Source: Microbacterium flavescens (GTDB lineage Bacteria > Actinomycetota > Actinomycetes > Actinomycetales > Microbacteriaceae). Taken from it: a stretch of DNA of 64,000 bases. Location: assembly GCF_018588945.1 (NCBI RefSeq), contig NZ_JAFIWA010000003.1, forward strand, positions 248,001 through 312,000, in the 5' to 3' direction. Positions 37,441 to 46,626 of this stretch are shown in pieces. Numbering within the stretch: position 1 is the first letter of the stretch; each line of letters starts with the position of its first letter. Below the pieces are notes generated by a model. It did not search any database. It was not told the origin of the DNA and saw nothing but the letters and a program-made list of their open reading frames with translations. Position numbers and translations under genes: made by a program.

Positions 37441-39588
37441 TCAGCGCGAGCCGATGCCCTTGATGACCGGGTGGTGGAAGGTGTCGCCGAAGACGCGCTC
37501 CGACGCCCCCTCGCGGTCGAGGTAGGGCGACGCGCCGCCGTCGATGAACGGCCAGCCCGCGCCGAGGATGAGGCACAGGTCGATGTCCTCGACCTCGGGC
37601 ACCACGCCCTCGTCGAGCATGAGCTTGATCTCCTGAGCGAGCCCGTCCTGCACGCGCCGGAGGATCTCATCGGCCGCCGCGGGAGTCGAGCCGACCGCCG
37701 GCTTGAGCACCTTCTCGGCCGCCTTCGTCCAGCCCGTGACGCGTCCGCCCTTGTCCTTCTCGACGACCGCGGGCAGCTCGGCGAGCGCGTGGAAGTTCTC
37801 GTTCGCGTAGAAGCGCTCGGGGAAGGCGCCCACCATCGTGTCCTGCACGTGTGCGGCGACCTTCCAGCCGACGAGGTCGATGAGCTGGAACGGTCCCATC
37901 GGAAGCCCGAGGGGCGCGAACGCCTTCTCGACATCGGCGACCGGCGTGCCCTCGTACACAGCACGCGCTGCCTCGCCCATGACCTTCGCGAGAAGGCGGT
38001 TCACGACGAACCCGGGCGCGTCCGCGGTGAGCACCGCGTTCTTGCCGAGAGTCTTCGCGACGACGAAAGCGGTCGAGAGCGCAGCTTCGGAGGTCTGCGG
38101 CGTCTTGACGATCTCGATGAGCGGCATGACGGCGACCGGGTTGAAGAAGTGGAAGCCGACGAGGCGCTCGGGGTGGGCGAGCTTCGCGCCGATCTCCTCG
38201 ACGGACAGCGACGAGGTGTTGGTCGCGAGGATCGCGTCCTCGGCGATGATCTGCTCGATCTCGCCGAACACCTGCTGCTTGACGCCGACCTCTTCGAACA
38301 CGGCCTCGATCACGAAGTCGCAGTCCGCGTAGAGGCTCTTGTCGGTGGTGCCGGTGACGAGCGCCCGCAGCTTGTTGGCCGCGTCGCCGTCGAGGCGCCC
38401 CTTGGCCTCGAGCTTGCTGATCTCCTCGTGGATGTAGGCGATGCCCTTGTCGACGCGAGCCTGGTCGAGGTCGGTGATGAGCACGGGCACCTGCAGCTTG
38501 CGCACGAACAGCAGCGCGAACTGGCTGGCCATGAGGCCGGCGCCGATGATGCCGACCTTCGTCACCTTCTTCGCGAGAGCCTTGTCGGGCGCACCCACCG
38601 GACGCTTCGCCCGCTTCTGGACGAGGTCGAACGCGTACATGGATGCCGCGAACTGGTCGCCCGCGACGAGATCGGCGAGCGCCTCGTCCTCGCGGGCGAA
38701 GCCCTCCTCCTTCGTGCCGCCCTTCGCCTTGTCGAGCAGGTCGAGCGCGACGTACGGCGACCGGGGCACGGTGCCGATCTTCGACTCGAGCATCCCGCGC
38801 GCCATCTTGACGGCGATCGGCCACTTGGTGAGCCGCTCGATCTTGCCGGGTTCGTGCTTGCGCTCGACCTTGGTCTTGCCGGTGAGCACGCGGTCGGCCC
38901 AGGAGAGCGAGTCCTCGAGGTAGTTCGCCGCCGGGAAGATCGCGTCGACGATCCCGTAGTCGAACGCCTGCTGAGGCTTCAGCATGCGGTTCTGCTTCAG
39001 CGGGTTCGAGATGACGACCTCGAGCGCGTTCTCGATGCCGATCAGGTTCGGCAGGAGGTACGCGCCTCCCCAGCCGGGGATGATGCCGAGGAACACCTCG
39101 GGCAGGGCGATCGCGGCGGCCGAGGCATCCACGGTGCGATATGTGGAGTTCAGCGCGATCTCGAGTCCGCCACCGAGCGCGAGCCCGTTGACGAAGGCGA
39201 ACGACGGCACGCCGAGGGCGCCGAGCTTGCCGAACACGTGGTGGCCGAGCTGCGCGATCAGCCGCGCGTTGTCCTTCGAGCCCACGCGGGAGATGTCGGA
39301 CAGGTCGGCGCCCGCGGCCAGGATGTACTGCTTTCCGGTGACCGCGACGGCGTGGATCTCGCCGGCGGCCGCGCGTGCGGTGAGCGCATCGAGCGTCTCG
39401 CCGAGCAGCGTGAGCGTCGTCGGGCCCAGCGTGTTGGGACGCGTGTGATCCCGGCCGTTGTCGAGAGTGATCAGCGCGAGCACCTTGCCGGAGGGGAGGC
39501 GGATGTCGCGCACACGCGAGTGCGTGACGACCTCTCCGTCGGCGAGGGCGTTCAGCGGCGAGAAGTCGATCTCGTCGTAGTTCGTCAT
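37441..39588 (-). CDS. fadB: Fatty-acid oxidation multifunctional enzyme (enoyl-CoA hydratase / 3-hydroxyacyl-CoA dehydrogenase)
   Basis: The start is the ATG at 39588 (MTNYDEIDFSPLNAL), giving 715 residues. The N-terminal crotonase domain has GKQYILAAGADLSDI, NGLALGGGLEIALN and LPEVFLGIIPGWGG with the catalytic Glu pair region. The middle Rossmann domain has VGIIGAGLMASQFA. The dehydrogenase domain has GFHFFNPVAVMPLIEIV with the catalytic His, and DAPGFVVNRLL. It carries out two steps of acyl-CoA beta-oxidation. It lies 11 bases downstream of the thiolase gene in one operon. Confidence 0.94.
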   Translation of the reverse strand: MTNYDEIDFSPLNALADGEVVTHSRVRDIRLPSGKVLALITLDNGRDHTRPNTLGPTTLTLLGETLDALTARAAAGEIHAVAVTGKQYILAAGADLSDISRVGSKDNARLIAQLGHHVFGKLGALGVPSFAFVNGLALGGGLEIALNSTYRTVDASAAAIALPEVFLGIIPGWGGAYLLPNLIGIENALEVVISNPLKQNRMLKPQQAFDYGIVDAIFPAANYLEDSLSWADRVLTGKTKVERKHEPGKIERLTKWPIAVKMARGMLESKIGTVPRSPYVALDLLDKAKGGTKEEGFAREDEALADLVAGDQFAASMYAFDLVQKRAKRPVGAPDKALAKKVTKVGIIGAGLMASQFALLFVRKLQVPVLITDLDQARVDKGIAYIHEEISKLEAKGRLDGDAANKLRALVTGTTDKSLYADCDFVIEAVFEEVGVKQQVFGEIEQIIAEDAILATNTSSLSVEEIGAKLAHPERLVGFHFFNPVAVMPLIEIVKTPQTSEAALSTAFVVAKTLGKNAVLTADAPGFVVNRLLAKVMGEAARAVYEGTPVADVEKAFAPLGLPMGPFQLIDLVGWKVAAHVQDTMVGAFPERFYANENFHALAELPAVVEKDKGGRVTGWTKAAEKVLKPAVGSTPAAADEILRRVQDGLAQEIKLMLDEGVVPEVEDIDLCLILGAGWPFIDGGASPYLDREGASERVFGDTFHHPVIKGIGSR

Positions 39589-39599
39589 GCGGCGGGCTC

Positions 39600-40805
39600 C
39601 TACTTCTTCTTCTTGCCGTCGTAGTGCGGGTTCTCCCAGATGACCGATCCGCCCTGTCCGAGGCCGACGCACATCGCGGTGAGGCCGTAGCGGACGTCAG
39701 GGCGCTCGGCGAAGTGGGCCGCCAGCTGGATCATGAGGCGCACGCCCGAGGCCGCGAGCGGGTGACCGAAGGCGATCGCGCCGCCCCACGGGTTCACGCG
39801 CGGGTCGTCGTCGGCGACGCCGAAGTGGTCGAGCAGGGAGATCACCTGGATGGCGAACGCCTCGTTGAGCTCGAACAGCCCGATGTCGTCGATCGTCAGG
39901 CCGGCCTTCCGGAGCGCCTTCTCGGTCGACGGAATGGGCCCGATGCCCATGATCTCGGGCTGGACGCCGGCGAAGGCGAAGGACACGAGCCGCATCTTCG
40001 GCGCGAGCCCGAGCTCCTTCACGGCGCCGCCGCCGGCCAGCAGCGACATCGTCGCGCCGTCGGTGAGCGGCGACGAGGTGCCGGCGGTCACACGTCCGTG
40101 CGGACGGAACGGCGTCTTGAGGTTCGCGAGGTCTTCCATCGTGGTCTGCGGGCGACGGCCCTCATCCTCGGTGGCGAGGCCCCACGAGCCCTCCGCGTCC
40201 TTGATCGCGACAGGCACGAGGTCGGGCTGGATCTTGCCGGCGTCGTACGCCGCCTGCACCTTGTGCTGGCTGAGCATGCCGAACCGGTCGGACCGCTCCT
40301 TGGTCAGATGCGGGAAGCGGTCGAAGATGCGCTCCGCGGTGACACCCATGTTGAGTGCGCCGGGGTCGACCATCTTCTCGGCGACGAACCGCGGGTTGGG
40401 GTCGGCGTTTGCGCCGATCGGGTGGTGGCCCATGTGCTCGACACCGCCGGCGAGGGCGAAGTCGTACATGCCCATGCCGATGGAGCCCGCCATCGTCGTG
40501 ACGCTCGTCATGGCGCCGGCGCACATGCGGTCGATCGCGAAACCGGGGACGGACTGGGGGAGTCCGGCCAGGATGGCCACGCTCCGGCCCAGCGTCAGTC
40601 CCTGGTCGCCGGTCTGGCTCGTCGCGGCGATGGCGACGTCGTCGATGCGCTCCTTCGGCACGTTCGGGTTGCGCTCCATGAGCCCGATCGTCGCCTTGAC
40701 GGCGAGGTCGTCCGCTCGGGTGTTCCAGTACATGCCTTTTTCGCCGGCGCGCCCGAAGGGGGTGCGCATTCCATCGACGAAGAAGACGTCCGAGATCTCG
40801 GCCAC
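39600..40805 (-). CDS. fadA: Acetyl-CoA acyltransferase (3-ketoacyl-CoA thiolase)
   Basis: 401 residues from a GTG with a GGAGG site. It cleaves 3-ketoacyl-CoA in the last step of beta-oxidation. The nucleophilic Cys sits in AIDRMCAGAMTSV, the NEAF element in LFELNEAFAIQV, the His in WGGAIAFGHPLAASG, and the second Cys in AMCVGLGQGG. It is first in the fadA-fadB operon, behind rnd on the same strand. Some thiolases act in the biosynthetic direction, but the FadB neighbour argues for degradation. Confidence 0.94.
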   Translation of the reverse strand: MAEISDVFFVDGMRTPFGRAGEKGMYWNTRADDLAVKATIGLMERNPNVPKERIDDVAIAATSQTGDQGLTLGRSVAILAGLPQSVPGFAIDRMCAGAMTSVTTMAGSIGMGMYDFALAGGVEHMGHHPIGANADPNPRFVAEKMVDPGALNMGVTAERIFDRFPHLTKERSDRFGMLSQHKVQAAYDAGKIQPDLVPVAIKDAEGSWGLATEDEGRRPQTTMEDLANLKTPFRPHGRVTAGTSSPLTDGATMSLLAGGGAVKELGLAPKMRLVSFAFAGVQPEIMGIGPIPSTEKALRKAGLTIDDIGLFELNEAFAIQVISLLDHFGVADDDPRVNPWGGAIAFGHPLAASGVRLMIQLAAHFAERPDVRYGLTAMCVGLGQGGSVIWENPHYDGKKKK

Positions 40806-40877
40806 TCTGCCTCCAAAAATAGGGATAGCGCCAGCCTAGGATCGCGGCGGACCGCAGGAAAAACGGGTGGCGGAAAC

Positions 40878-42077
40878 CTACGAAGCCGTTTCCGGCGCCG
40901 TCGCGGGCTCTTGCACGGAATCCACAAAGGCATCGACGATTACCTGTGAGGTCTGCGCAATCTGCCACGGTCGCGCACCGAGTGCGAGTAGGGCTTCGCC
41001 GACGGATGCCGCGGTCAGCGGCACAGGCGGAGCCCAGGCGACGCGGCGCAGCAGGTCGGGGGTGAGGAGGTTCTCCGTCGGCATGTGGAGCGTCTCCGCG
41101 AGCTGCTCGACAGCCGGCCTCGCCGCCTTCAGCCGCGCGTCGGCCTCCGGATTGCGGTCGGGCCAGGCGCGCGGCGGGGGCAGCGAATCGCCTCCGGTCG
41201 CGCGCTCGAGCGGGAGGTCGGTGGTGGTCCGCCCCTCCTCGAAGGCCGCCCACCATCGATCGAGCTGGGTACGGCTGGCCCGGCCGGTGAACTCCTTGAT
41301 CGCGGCGAGCTCCTGCTTGGACTTGGGGTCGGCGAGGACGGCCGCCACGAGAGCGCGATCAGGGACGAGCCGACCCGGGGCGACGTCCTGGCTGCGGGCG
41401 TAGTCCTCCCGCGCCGTCCACAGCGAGCGGGCGACAGCGAGCGCCTTGCGCCCCCGGACCATGTGGAGGCCGCTGAGACGGCGCCACGGCTCATCGCGCG
41501 GCGGCTTGGGCTCGCGCTCGAGCACGGCCTGGAACTCCTCGGCGGCGAACTCGGTCTTGCCCTGCTCCTCGAGCTCGGCCACGAGCGCGTCGCGCACGTC
41601 GATGAGGTGCTCGACGTCCAGCGCCGCATATTCCAGCCACGACTGGGGGAGCGGCCGCGTGGACCAGTCCGACGCGGAGTGGGCCTTGGCGAGGGTGATG
41701 CCGAGGGTGTCCTCGACGACGGCTCCGAGGCCCACGCGGTCGTGACCGAGGAGTCGGGCGGCCAGTTCCGTGTCGAACATCGACGCCGGCTCCAGGCCGA
41801 GCTCTCGCAGCGACGGGAGATCCTGGCTCGCCGCGTGAAGCACCCACTCGGTGTCGCCGATCGCCGCCTGGAGCGAGCTGAAGTCGCCGATGGGCGGCGG
41901 ATCGAAGAGGAAGACGCCCGCCCCGCGCCGGTACACCTGGATCAGGTAGGCGCGCTGCGAGTAGCGGAACCCGGACGCGCGCTCCACGTCGACGGCGACG
42001 GGGCCATGCCCGTCGCCGAGGCGCCGAGACGCGTCGATCAGGTCGTCGAGCCGATCGATGACGAGGTATTCAGTCAC
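40878..42077 (-). CDS. rnd: Ribonuclease D
   Basis: A 3'-to-5' exoribonuclease of the DEDD family, 399 residues from the GTG at 42077. Exo I: PVAVDVERASGFRYSQRAY (Asp and Glu). Exo II: LHAASQDLPSLRELG (Asp). Exo III: LEYAALDVEHL (Tyr and Asp). An HRDC domain lies in the middle (SGLHMVRGRKALAVARSLW). The C-terminal extension has a second HRDC-like part. It is expected to trim tRNA and other stable RNAs. The start overlaps the DUF3000 stop by eight bases. Confidence 0.93.
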   Translation of the reverse strand: MTEYLVIDRLDDLIDASRRLGDGHGPVAVDVERASGFRYSQRAYLIQVYRRGAGVFLFDPPPIGDFSSLQAAIGDTEWVLHAASQDLPSLRELGLEPASMFDTELAARLLGHDRVGLGAVVEDTLGITLAKAHSASDWSTRPLPQSWLEYAALDVEHLIDVRDALVAELEEQGKTEFAAEEFQAVLEREPKPPRDEPWRRLSGLHMVRGRKALAVARSLWTAREDYARSQDVAPGRLVPDRALVAAVLADPKSKQELAAIKEFTGRASRTQLDRWWAAFEEGRTTTDLPLERATGGDSLPPPRAWPDRNPEADARLKAARPAVEQLAETLHMPTENLLTPDLLRRVAWAPPVPLTAASVGEALLALGARPWQIAQTSQVIVDAFVDSVQEPATAPETAS

Positions 42078-42660
42078 GCGTCGCCCTGCGAGAACCCAGC
42101 ATTGCAATCCCTTCCGAGCCCGGGGGAAGACCCGCGAGCATGCACACCAGCTCAGCCCATGCTTCCACGTGCGGCGCGATCGCGCCTTCCGGGGACCACG
42201 AGGCGCGCAATTCGATCTGAGCCCCATCGCCCTCGTGCTCGAGCGAGCCGAAGCCTTTGGACAGTGTCTTGGTCGCGGTGCCGGAGGCGGAGTGGAAGCC
42301 GGCCCGCCGTGACTGGAGGGCATCGGTCAGCCACGCCCAGGCCACGTCGGCGAGGAGCGGGTCGACGCCGATGTCTGGCTCCAGGGGCGCCTGTGCGAAG
42401 CACACGATGCGCCACGGACCGTTCCACTGCGTGGGTTCGTCGGGGTCGTGAAGCAGAATGAATCTTCCCGTCCCGTACGGAGAGTCGATGCTCTCCGCCT
42501 CGGGGCGGACGTCGCCGGCGAGCGCGAGTGAGAACGCCGCGAGTCCGGACGGCGCGGGGATCTCCCGGACGGAGAGGTCGCCGCGGAACTCGATCGCGCG
42601 GACCTGCTCGGCCACCTGCGAGAACGGCGTCGTAGCCGCCGGGGGACGATGCTCAGCCAC
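42070..42660 (-). CDS. DUF3000 protein
   Basis: 196 residues from a GTG. Readable family features are RAIEFRGDLSVREIPAPS, GRFILLHDPDEPTQWNGPW and RAGFHSASGTATKTLSKGFG, and the end ELVCMLAGLPPGSEGI. DUF3000 proteins are actinobacterial, soluble and found just upstream of rnd; no role is known to me. A TAGTCT box six bases before the GTG supports this start. Confidence 0.88.
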   Translation of the reverse strand: MAEHRPPAATTPFSQVAEQVRAIEFRGDLSVREIPAPSGLAAFSLALAGDVRPEAESIDSPYGTGRFILLHDPDEPTQWNGPWRIVCFAQAPLEPDIGVDPLLADVAWAWLTDALQSRRAGFHSASGTATKTLSKGFGSLEHEGDGAQIELRASWSPEGAIAPHVEAWAELVCMLAGLPPGSEGIAMLGSRRATRD

Positions 42661-42666
42661 GCGGAC

Positions 42667-42676
42667 AGACTAGAGT
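42667..42676. promoter_or_regulatory. Overlapping divergent -10 boxes (DUF3000 and alpha/beta hydrolase)
   Basis: TAGTCT on the minus strand (42672-42667) is six bases from the DUF3000 GTG. TAGAGT on the plus strand (42671-42676) is nine bases from the hydrolase ATG. The two boxes share the central TA. Confidence 0.5.
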
Positions 42677-42685
42677 GAGGCCTCG

Positions 42686-43906
42686 ATGGTCGCCTCCAGG
42701 CGCGCCGCTATGGGCGGCGCATCACCCAGTCTCCTCGCCGGGATCCGTGCCGCGCTCACCGTGATCAGCGTGGCCCTCGCCGGCGTGCTCTCGGCCGTTG
42801 CCGTCGCGTCGGTGCACATGGCCCGACGTGTGGTCACCCCTGCCGTGCGGCTGCCCGACACGCGCATCCTGTCGCTGGACACGGCGGCGCAGACGATCAC
42901 GCTGACCCGCACGCCCGACACGGAGCTGCCCGGACGCTACGGCCTGTTCACCAGCGGCACGTCGAACTACGTCAAGCTCGGCTCGGTGCTCTCCGAGGAC
43001 GACGCGAGCGTCAAGCGCAAGCTCCTCACCCACATCGGCTCCGATGCGCGGCTGTCGCCCGACGCTGCTTTCAGCGGCTGGTACTACGACAGCCCCTCTG
43101 AGCTGCACCTGCCGTTCACGCCCGAGCTGATCGGCTCGTCGGTCGGTCCGTGCCCCGCGTGGCTGTTCCCGTCGGGCGAGGGCGACGTGTGGGTCATCCA
43201 GGTGCACGGGCGGGGGACGACGCGCGCCGAATGCCTCCGCGCGGTGCCGATCTTCCACCAGGCGGGCATCACCTCTCTCGTCGTCTCGTACCGCAACGAC
43301 GGCGAGGCACCGCGCAGCCGAGCAGGCACGTACACGCTGGGTGCGACCGAGTGGCGCGACGTCGACGCCGCGGTCGGCTTCGCACGCCGGCGCGGCGCAC
43401 GGCGCATCATCCTCATGGGGTGGTCGATGGGCGGGGCGATCGCGCTGCAGGTGTCGCTGAACTCGCCGCACCGCGATGCGATCGCCGGACTCATCCTGGA
43501 GTCGCCGGTCATCGACTGGCGGGTCGTGTTGCAGTACCAGGCGCGCATGATGAAGGTCCCGCCGACGGTCAGCGGGCTCGCCATCGGCGCCCTGCAGACC
43601 GAGTGGGCGACGCCCATCACGCGCGCGGGCAGTGCGATCCCGTTCGATCGCCTGGACGTCGTCGCACGAGCGCGTGAGCTGCGGCATCCGATCCTCATCC
43701 TCCACAGCGATGACGACGGCTTCGTCCCCTCCGACGCGTCGCACGACCTCGTCACGGCGCGGCCCGACATCGTCGAGCTCGAGGTGTTCGAGGTGGCGCG
43801 GCACACGAAGCTCTGGAACTACGACCAGGAGCGCTGGAGCGCACGCATCCGCGCGTGGCTGGCCGGCCGCGATCTCAGCGCCGTGCCGGCATCCGCCGGG
43901 GACTGA
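42686..43906 (+). CDS. Membrane-anchored alpha/beta hydrolase
   Basis: 406 residues. An N-terminal hydrophobic helix (about residues 15-42) anchors it or acts as a signal, so the catalytic part is probably outside. The hydrolase core has the oxyanion region VIQVHGRGTTRAECL, the nucleophile elbow LMGWSMGGAIAL (Ser), the acid in HSDDDGFVPSDAS and the His in EVARHTKLW. About 90 residues between helix and core have no recognised domain. Substrate is unknown (esterase or peptidase are both possible). It is convergent with sufE, 13 bases apart. Confidence 0.83.
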   Translation: MVASRRAAMGGASPSLLAGIRAALTVISVALAGVLSAVAVASVHMARRVVTPAVRLPDTRILSLDTAAQTITLTRTPDTELPGRYGLFTSGTSNYVKLGSVLSEDDASVKRKLLTHIGSDARLSPDAAFSGWYYDSPSELHLPFTPELIGSSVGPCPAWLFPSGEGDVWVIQVHGRGTTRAECLRAVPIFHQAGITSLVVSYRNDGEAPRSRAGTYTLGATEWRDVDAAVGFARRRGARRIILMGWSMGGAIALQVSLNSPHRDAIAGLILESPVIDWRVVLQYQARMMKVPPTVSGLAIGALQTEWATPITRAGSAIPFDRLDVVARARELRHPILILHSDDDGFVPSDASHDLVTARPDIVELEVFEVARHTKLWNYDQERWSARIRAWLAGRDLSAVPASAGD

Positions 43907-43919
43907 CCGCCGCGACGTC

Positions 43920-44360
43920 TCAGGCGGCGCGCTTGGCCTGCACCTGGCGCTTGGCGCGCATGAGCATCCCGGTCATGCCGGAGATGCGCAGTGGCGACAC
44001 CACCCGCGTGAGGCCGATGCTCTGCGGGAAGTCTGCGGGGATCGCCAGCACCTCGTCCACGCTGAGGCCGGTGATGCCCTGGGCGAGGATGCTCGCGAAC
44101 CCGCGGGTCGTCGGAGCCTCGGGCGGAGCTGTCGCGTGCATCGCGACGACGCCCTCATCGTCGACGTCGATCACGATGAACACGGGGGACTGGCACTCCG
44201 CCACGCGCTCGTAGAGCTCGGGGTGCCCCTCGTACTCGGCCGGCACGGGCGGGAGCTCCTGCGAGAACTCCAGCAGGAGCTGCAGGCGATCGGATTCGGG
44301 CAGCTCGAGGAACTCGTCGCGGATCTCGGCGAGGCTCGCGGGCAAAACGGGGTCTGACAT
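43920..44360 (-). CDS. sufE: SufE family cysteine-desulfuration protein
   Basis: 146 residues from the ATG at 44360; ATGs at 44369 and 44372 are alternatives. SufE takes sulfur from a cysteine desulfurase and passes it to Fe-S assembly. Family features are LESDRLQLLLEFS-like (ELPESDRLQLLLEF), ERVAECQSPVFI with the acceptor Cys, and GFASILAQGITGLS. No suf or csd genes are nearby. It lies 35 bases downstream of a sulfurtransferase on the same strand, and this pairing suggests a sulfur-relay function. Confidence 0.88.
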   Translation of the reverse strand: MSDPVLPASLAEIRDEFLELPESDRLQLLLEFSQELPPVPAEYEGHPELYERVAECQSPVFIVIDVDDEGVVAMHATAPPEAPTTRGFASILAQGITGLSVDEVLAIPADFPQSIGLTRVVSPLRISGMTGMLMRAKRQVQAKRAA

Positions 44361-44395
44361 CCCCGCCATCATTTCACGTGCAGGAGGGCCCAGGC

Positions 44396-45298
44396 TCAGC
44401 GCCCGGGCACCTCGCCCGGCTCGGAGCCCGCCGTGATCGGCACCCGCACCGCGCTGCCCCACTCGGTCCACGACCCGTCGTAGTTGCGGACGTCGTCGAA
44501 GCCGAGGAGGTGCTTGAGCACGAACCACGTGTGGCTGGAGCGTTCGCCGATGCGGCAGTAGGCCACGACGGAGTCGCCGTCCTGCAGCCCCACCTCGTCG
44601 CGGTAGATCGCGTCGAGCTCCGCTCGCGTCTTGAACCCGCCGTCCTCCGCGACCGCGCGCGCCCACGGCACGCTCATGGCGGTCGGGATGTGGCCTGCGC
44701 GCAGCGCGCCCTCCTCGGGATAGGCCGGGGCGGAGGTGCGCGAGCCGTCGTACTCCTCCGGCGACCGCACGTCGATCAGCGGGCTGCCGAGGTGTGCGAG
44801 CACGTCGTCCTTATAGGCGCGCAGTTCGCGGTCGTCGCGCTGGACGACCGGGTACTCCGTCGCCGGGCGGACGGTGCGCTCGGTCGTGAGCGGGCGGTCC
44901 TCGGCGATCCACTTGTCGCGGCCGCCGTCGAGCAGGCGGACGTCCTCGTGTCCGAACAGCGAGAACACCCACAGCGCATACGCAGCCCACCAGTTGTTCT
45001 TGTCGCCGTAGATGACGATGGTGTCGTCGCGGCCGATTCCCTTGCGGCTGAGCAGCTGCGCGAACCCGGCGCCGTCGACGTAGTCGCGCACGACCGGGTC
45101 GTTGAGCTCGGTGTGCCAGTCGACCTTGACCGCGCCGGGGATGTGCCCCGTCTCGTACAGCAGCACGTCCTCATCGGACTCGACCACCACCAGCCCGGGC
45201 GTGCCCAGTCGCTGCTCGAGCCAGTCGCCGGTGACGAGCCGGCCGGGCTCGGCGTAGTCGGCGAACTTCGCGGATGTTGTGTCGGTCTCGACGGACAT
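44396..45298 (-). CDS. Thiosulfate/3-mercaptopyruvate sulfurtransferase (two rhodanese domains)
   Basis: The start is the ATG at 45298 with GAGGAG, giving 300 residues. The first rhodanese domain (about 20-140) is inactive. The second has [14 protein letters not shown] and the active-site loop [14 protein letters not shown] with the persulfide Cys. The CRIGERSS loop is typical of thiosulfate sulfurtransferases (CysA/SseA-like). It transfers sulfane sulfur to acceptors in the cytoplasm. It is in an operon with sufE, and divergent from zapE. Confidence 0.9.
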   Translation of the reverse strand: MSVETDTTSAKFADYAEPGRLVTGDWLEQRLGTPGLVVVESDEDVLLYETGHIPGAVKVDWHTELNDPVVRDYVDGAGFAQLLSRKGIGRDDTIVIYGDKNNWWAAYALWVFSLFGHEDVRLLDGGRDKWIAEDRPLTTERTVRPATEYPVVQRDDRELRAYKDDVLAHLGSPLIDVRSPEEYDGSRTSAPAYPEEGALRAGHIPTAMSVPWARAVAEDGGFKTRAELDAIYRDEVGLQDGDSVVAYCRIGERSSHTWFVLKHLLGFDDVRNYDGSWTEWGSAVRVPITAGSEPGEVPGR

Positions 45299-45419
45299 GG
45301 GCTGCTCCTCGGGTCGGGGCGTGAGAGTGTGACGACTAGGGTTGGAACCGTCCGATGACACCCTAGATTCCCGGGTCCGGACTCACCGCCTTCCCGTAAG
45401 ACATCGACACAGGACACGC

Positions 45420-46448
45420 ATGACCGCCTCCACCAGCCGCACCGGCATCGTGCACCTCGTGGAGCAGGCGCCGCAGCTCGCGGGCGCCGAGATGGTCGCG
45501 GCCCTCGTTCCGCCTCCGCAGTTCGCCGACGCGACCTTCGAGACCTACCGCGCCGACCCGGCTTACCCGTCGCAGCAGGAGGCAAAAGACCACCTGCTCG
45601 CCTTCTCGGGTGCGGGCCAGCCGGCCAAGGGCGGCTTCTTCCGCAAGGCCAAGCGTCCGGAGACCCGGCCGGGCGTCTACCTCGACGGCGGGTTCGGCGT
45701 CGGCAAGACGCACCTCCTCGCCGCGGTCTATCACGCGCTGCCCGCCCGCCGGAAGTACTTCGGATCGTTCATCGAGTACACCGCGCTCGTCGGCGCGCTC
45801 GGCTACAAGAACACCGTCGACCTGTTCCGCGGCGCCGATCTGCTGTGCATCGATGAGTTCGAGCTCGACGATCCCGGCGACACGATGGTCATGACGCGTC
45901 TGCTCGGGGAGCTCGTGTCATCCGGGACCCGGCTGGCCGCGACATCCAACACCCCTCCCAACGCCCTCGGCGAGGGGCGCTTCGCGGCACAGGACTTCCT
46001 GCGGGAGATCCACGCGATGGCGTCGAGCTTCCAGACGATCCGCATCGACGGCACCGACTACCGGCATCGTGCGGTCGACGGGCACGCGGCGGTCCTGACC
46101 CAGCCCCAGTACGAAGCGGCGATCGCGGATGCCTCGGCCTCGGGTCTCGTCTCGGATGACCCCTTCGCCGACCTCGTCTCCCACCTCGCCAAGGTGCATC
46201 CGTCGCGGTACATCCGCCTCATCGACGGCCTGACAGCGGTCGGGATGCGCGACGTCGAGCCCTTCACGGACCAGTCGGCCGCCCTGCGGTTCGTCGCCTT
46301 CATCGACCGCGTGTACGACGCCGAGCTGCCGATCCGCGCGACGGGCGTCTCACTCGACCTCGTTTTCCCCGAGGAGATGCTCGCGGGCGGCTACCGCAAG
46401 AAGTACCTGCGGGCGATCTCACGGCTCGTTGCGTCGACTCTCGCCTGA
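45420..46448 (+). CDS. zapE: Cell division protein ZapE (AFG1-like ATPase)
   Basis: The start is the ATG at 45420 with AGGA upstream, giving 342 residues. A P-loop ATPase: Walker A GGFGVGKTHLLAAVYH, Walker B ADLLCIDEFELDDPGD, then sensor region LAATSNTPPNALGEGRF. The C-terminal part SRYIRLIDGLTAVGMRDVEP fits the AFG1/ZapE family. In E. coli ZapE affects the Z-ring; the actinobacterial role is less studied. A TAGGGT box at 45337-45342 may drive it with a leader of about 70 bases. Confidence 0.9.
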   Translation: MTASTSRTGIVHLVEQAPQLAGAEMVAALVPPPQFADATFETYRADPAYPSQQEAKDHLLAFSGAGQPAKGGFFRKAKRPETRPGVYLDGGFGVGKTHLLAAVYHALPARRKYFGSFIEYTALVGALGYKNTVDLFRGADLLCIDEFELDDPGDTMVMTRLLGELVSSGTRLAATSNTPPNALGEGRFAAQDFLREIHAMASSFQTIRIDGTDYRHRAVDGHAAVLTQPQYEAAIADASASGLVSDDPFADLVSHLAKVHPSRYIRLIDGLTAVGMRDVEPFTDQSAALRFVAFIDRVYDAELPIRATGVSLDLVFPEEMLAGGYRKKYLRAISRLVASTLA

Positions 46449-46472
46449 TTCTCTGCCGACTTCGGCCTGTGC

Positions 46473-46530
46473 GAAACACGATGTTTACGCACACGCCCCT
46501 CGCGTAACCAGCGGGAAACACGACTCGCAC
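46473..46530 (+). promoter_or_regulatory. GlnR-like operator upstream of amtB
   Basis: GTAAC at 46504-46508, six bases, GAAAC at 46515-46519, then CGCAC at 46526-46530 keep the AC-N9-AC spacing known for GlnR. A second pair, GAAAC at 46473-46477 and TTTAC at 46484-46488, has the same spacing. The match is weaker than at glnA but has the same logic. Confidence 0.55.
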
Positions 46531-46626
46531 GCCGGGTGAAACCCACGCTCGCCAGACTGGCGCCAGTGCGAGACGGACCCGTGACGACTCGCACCCCTGT
46601 CACCAACCCGATGCGAGGAATCACTC

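Noticed and set aside
37438..39624. 728-codon plus-strand open frame opposite fadB
   Set aside because: Antisense shadow; fadB is complete with catalytic motifs.
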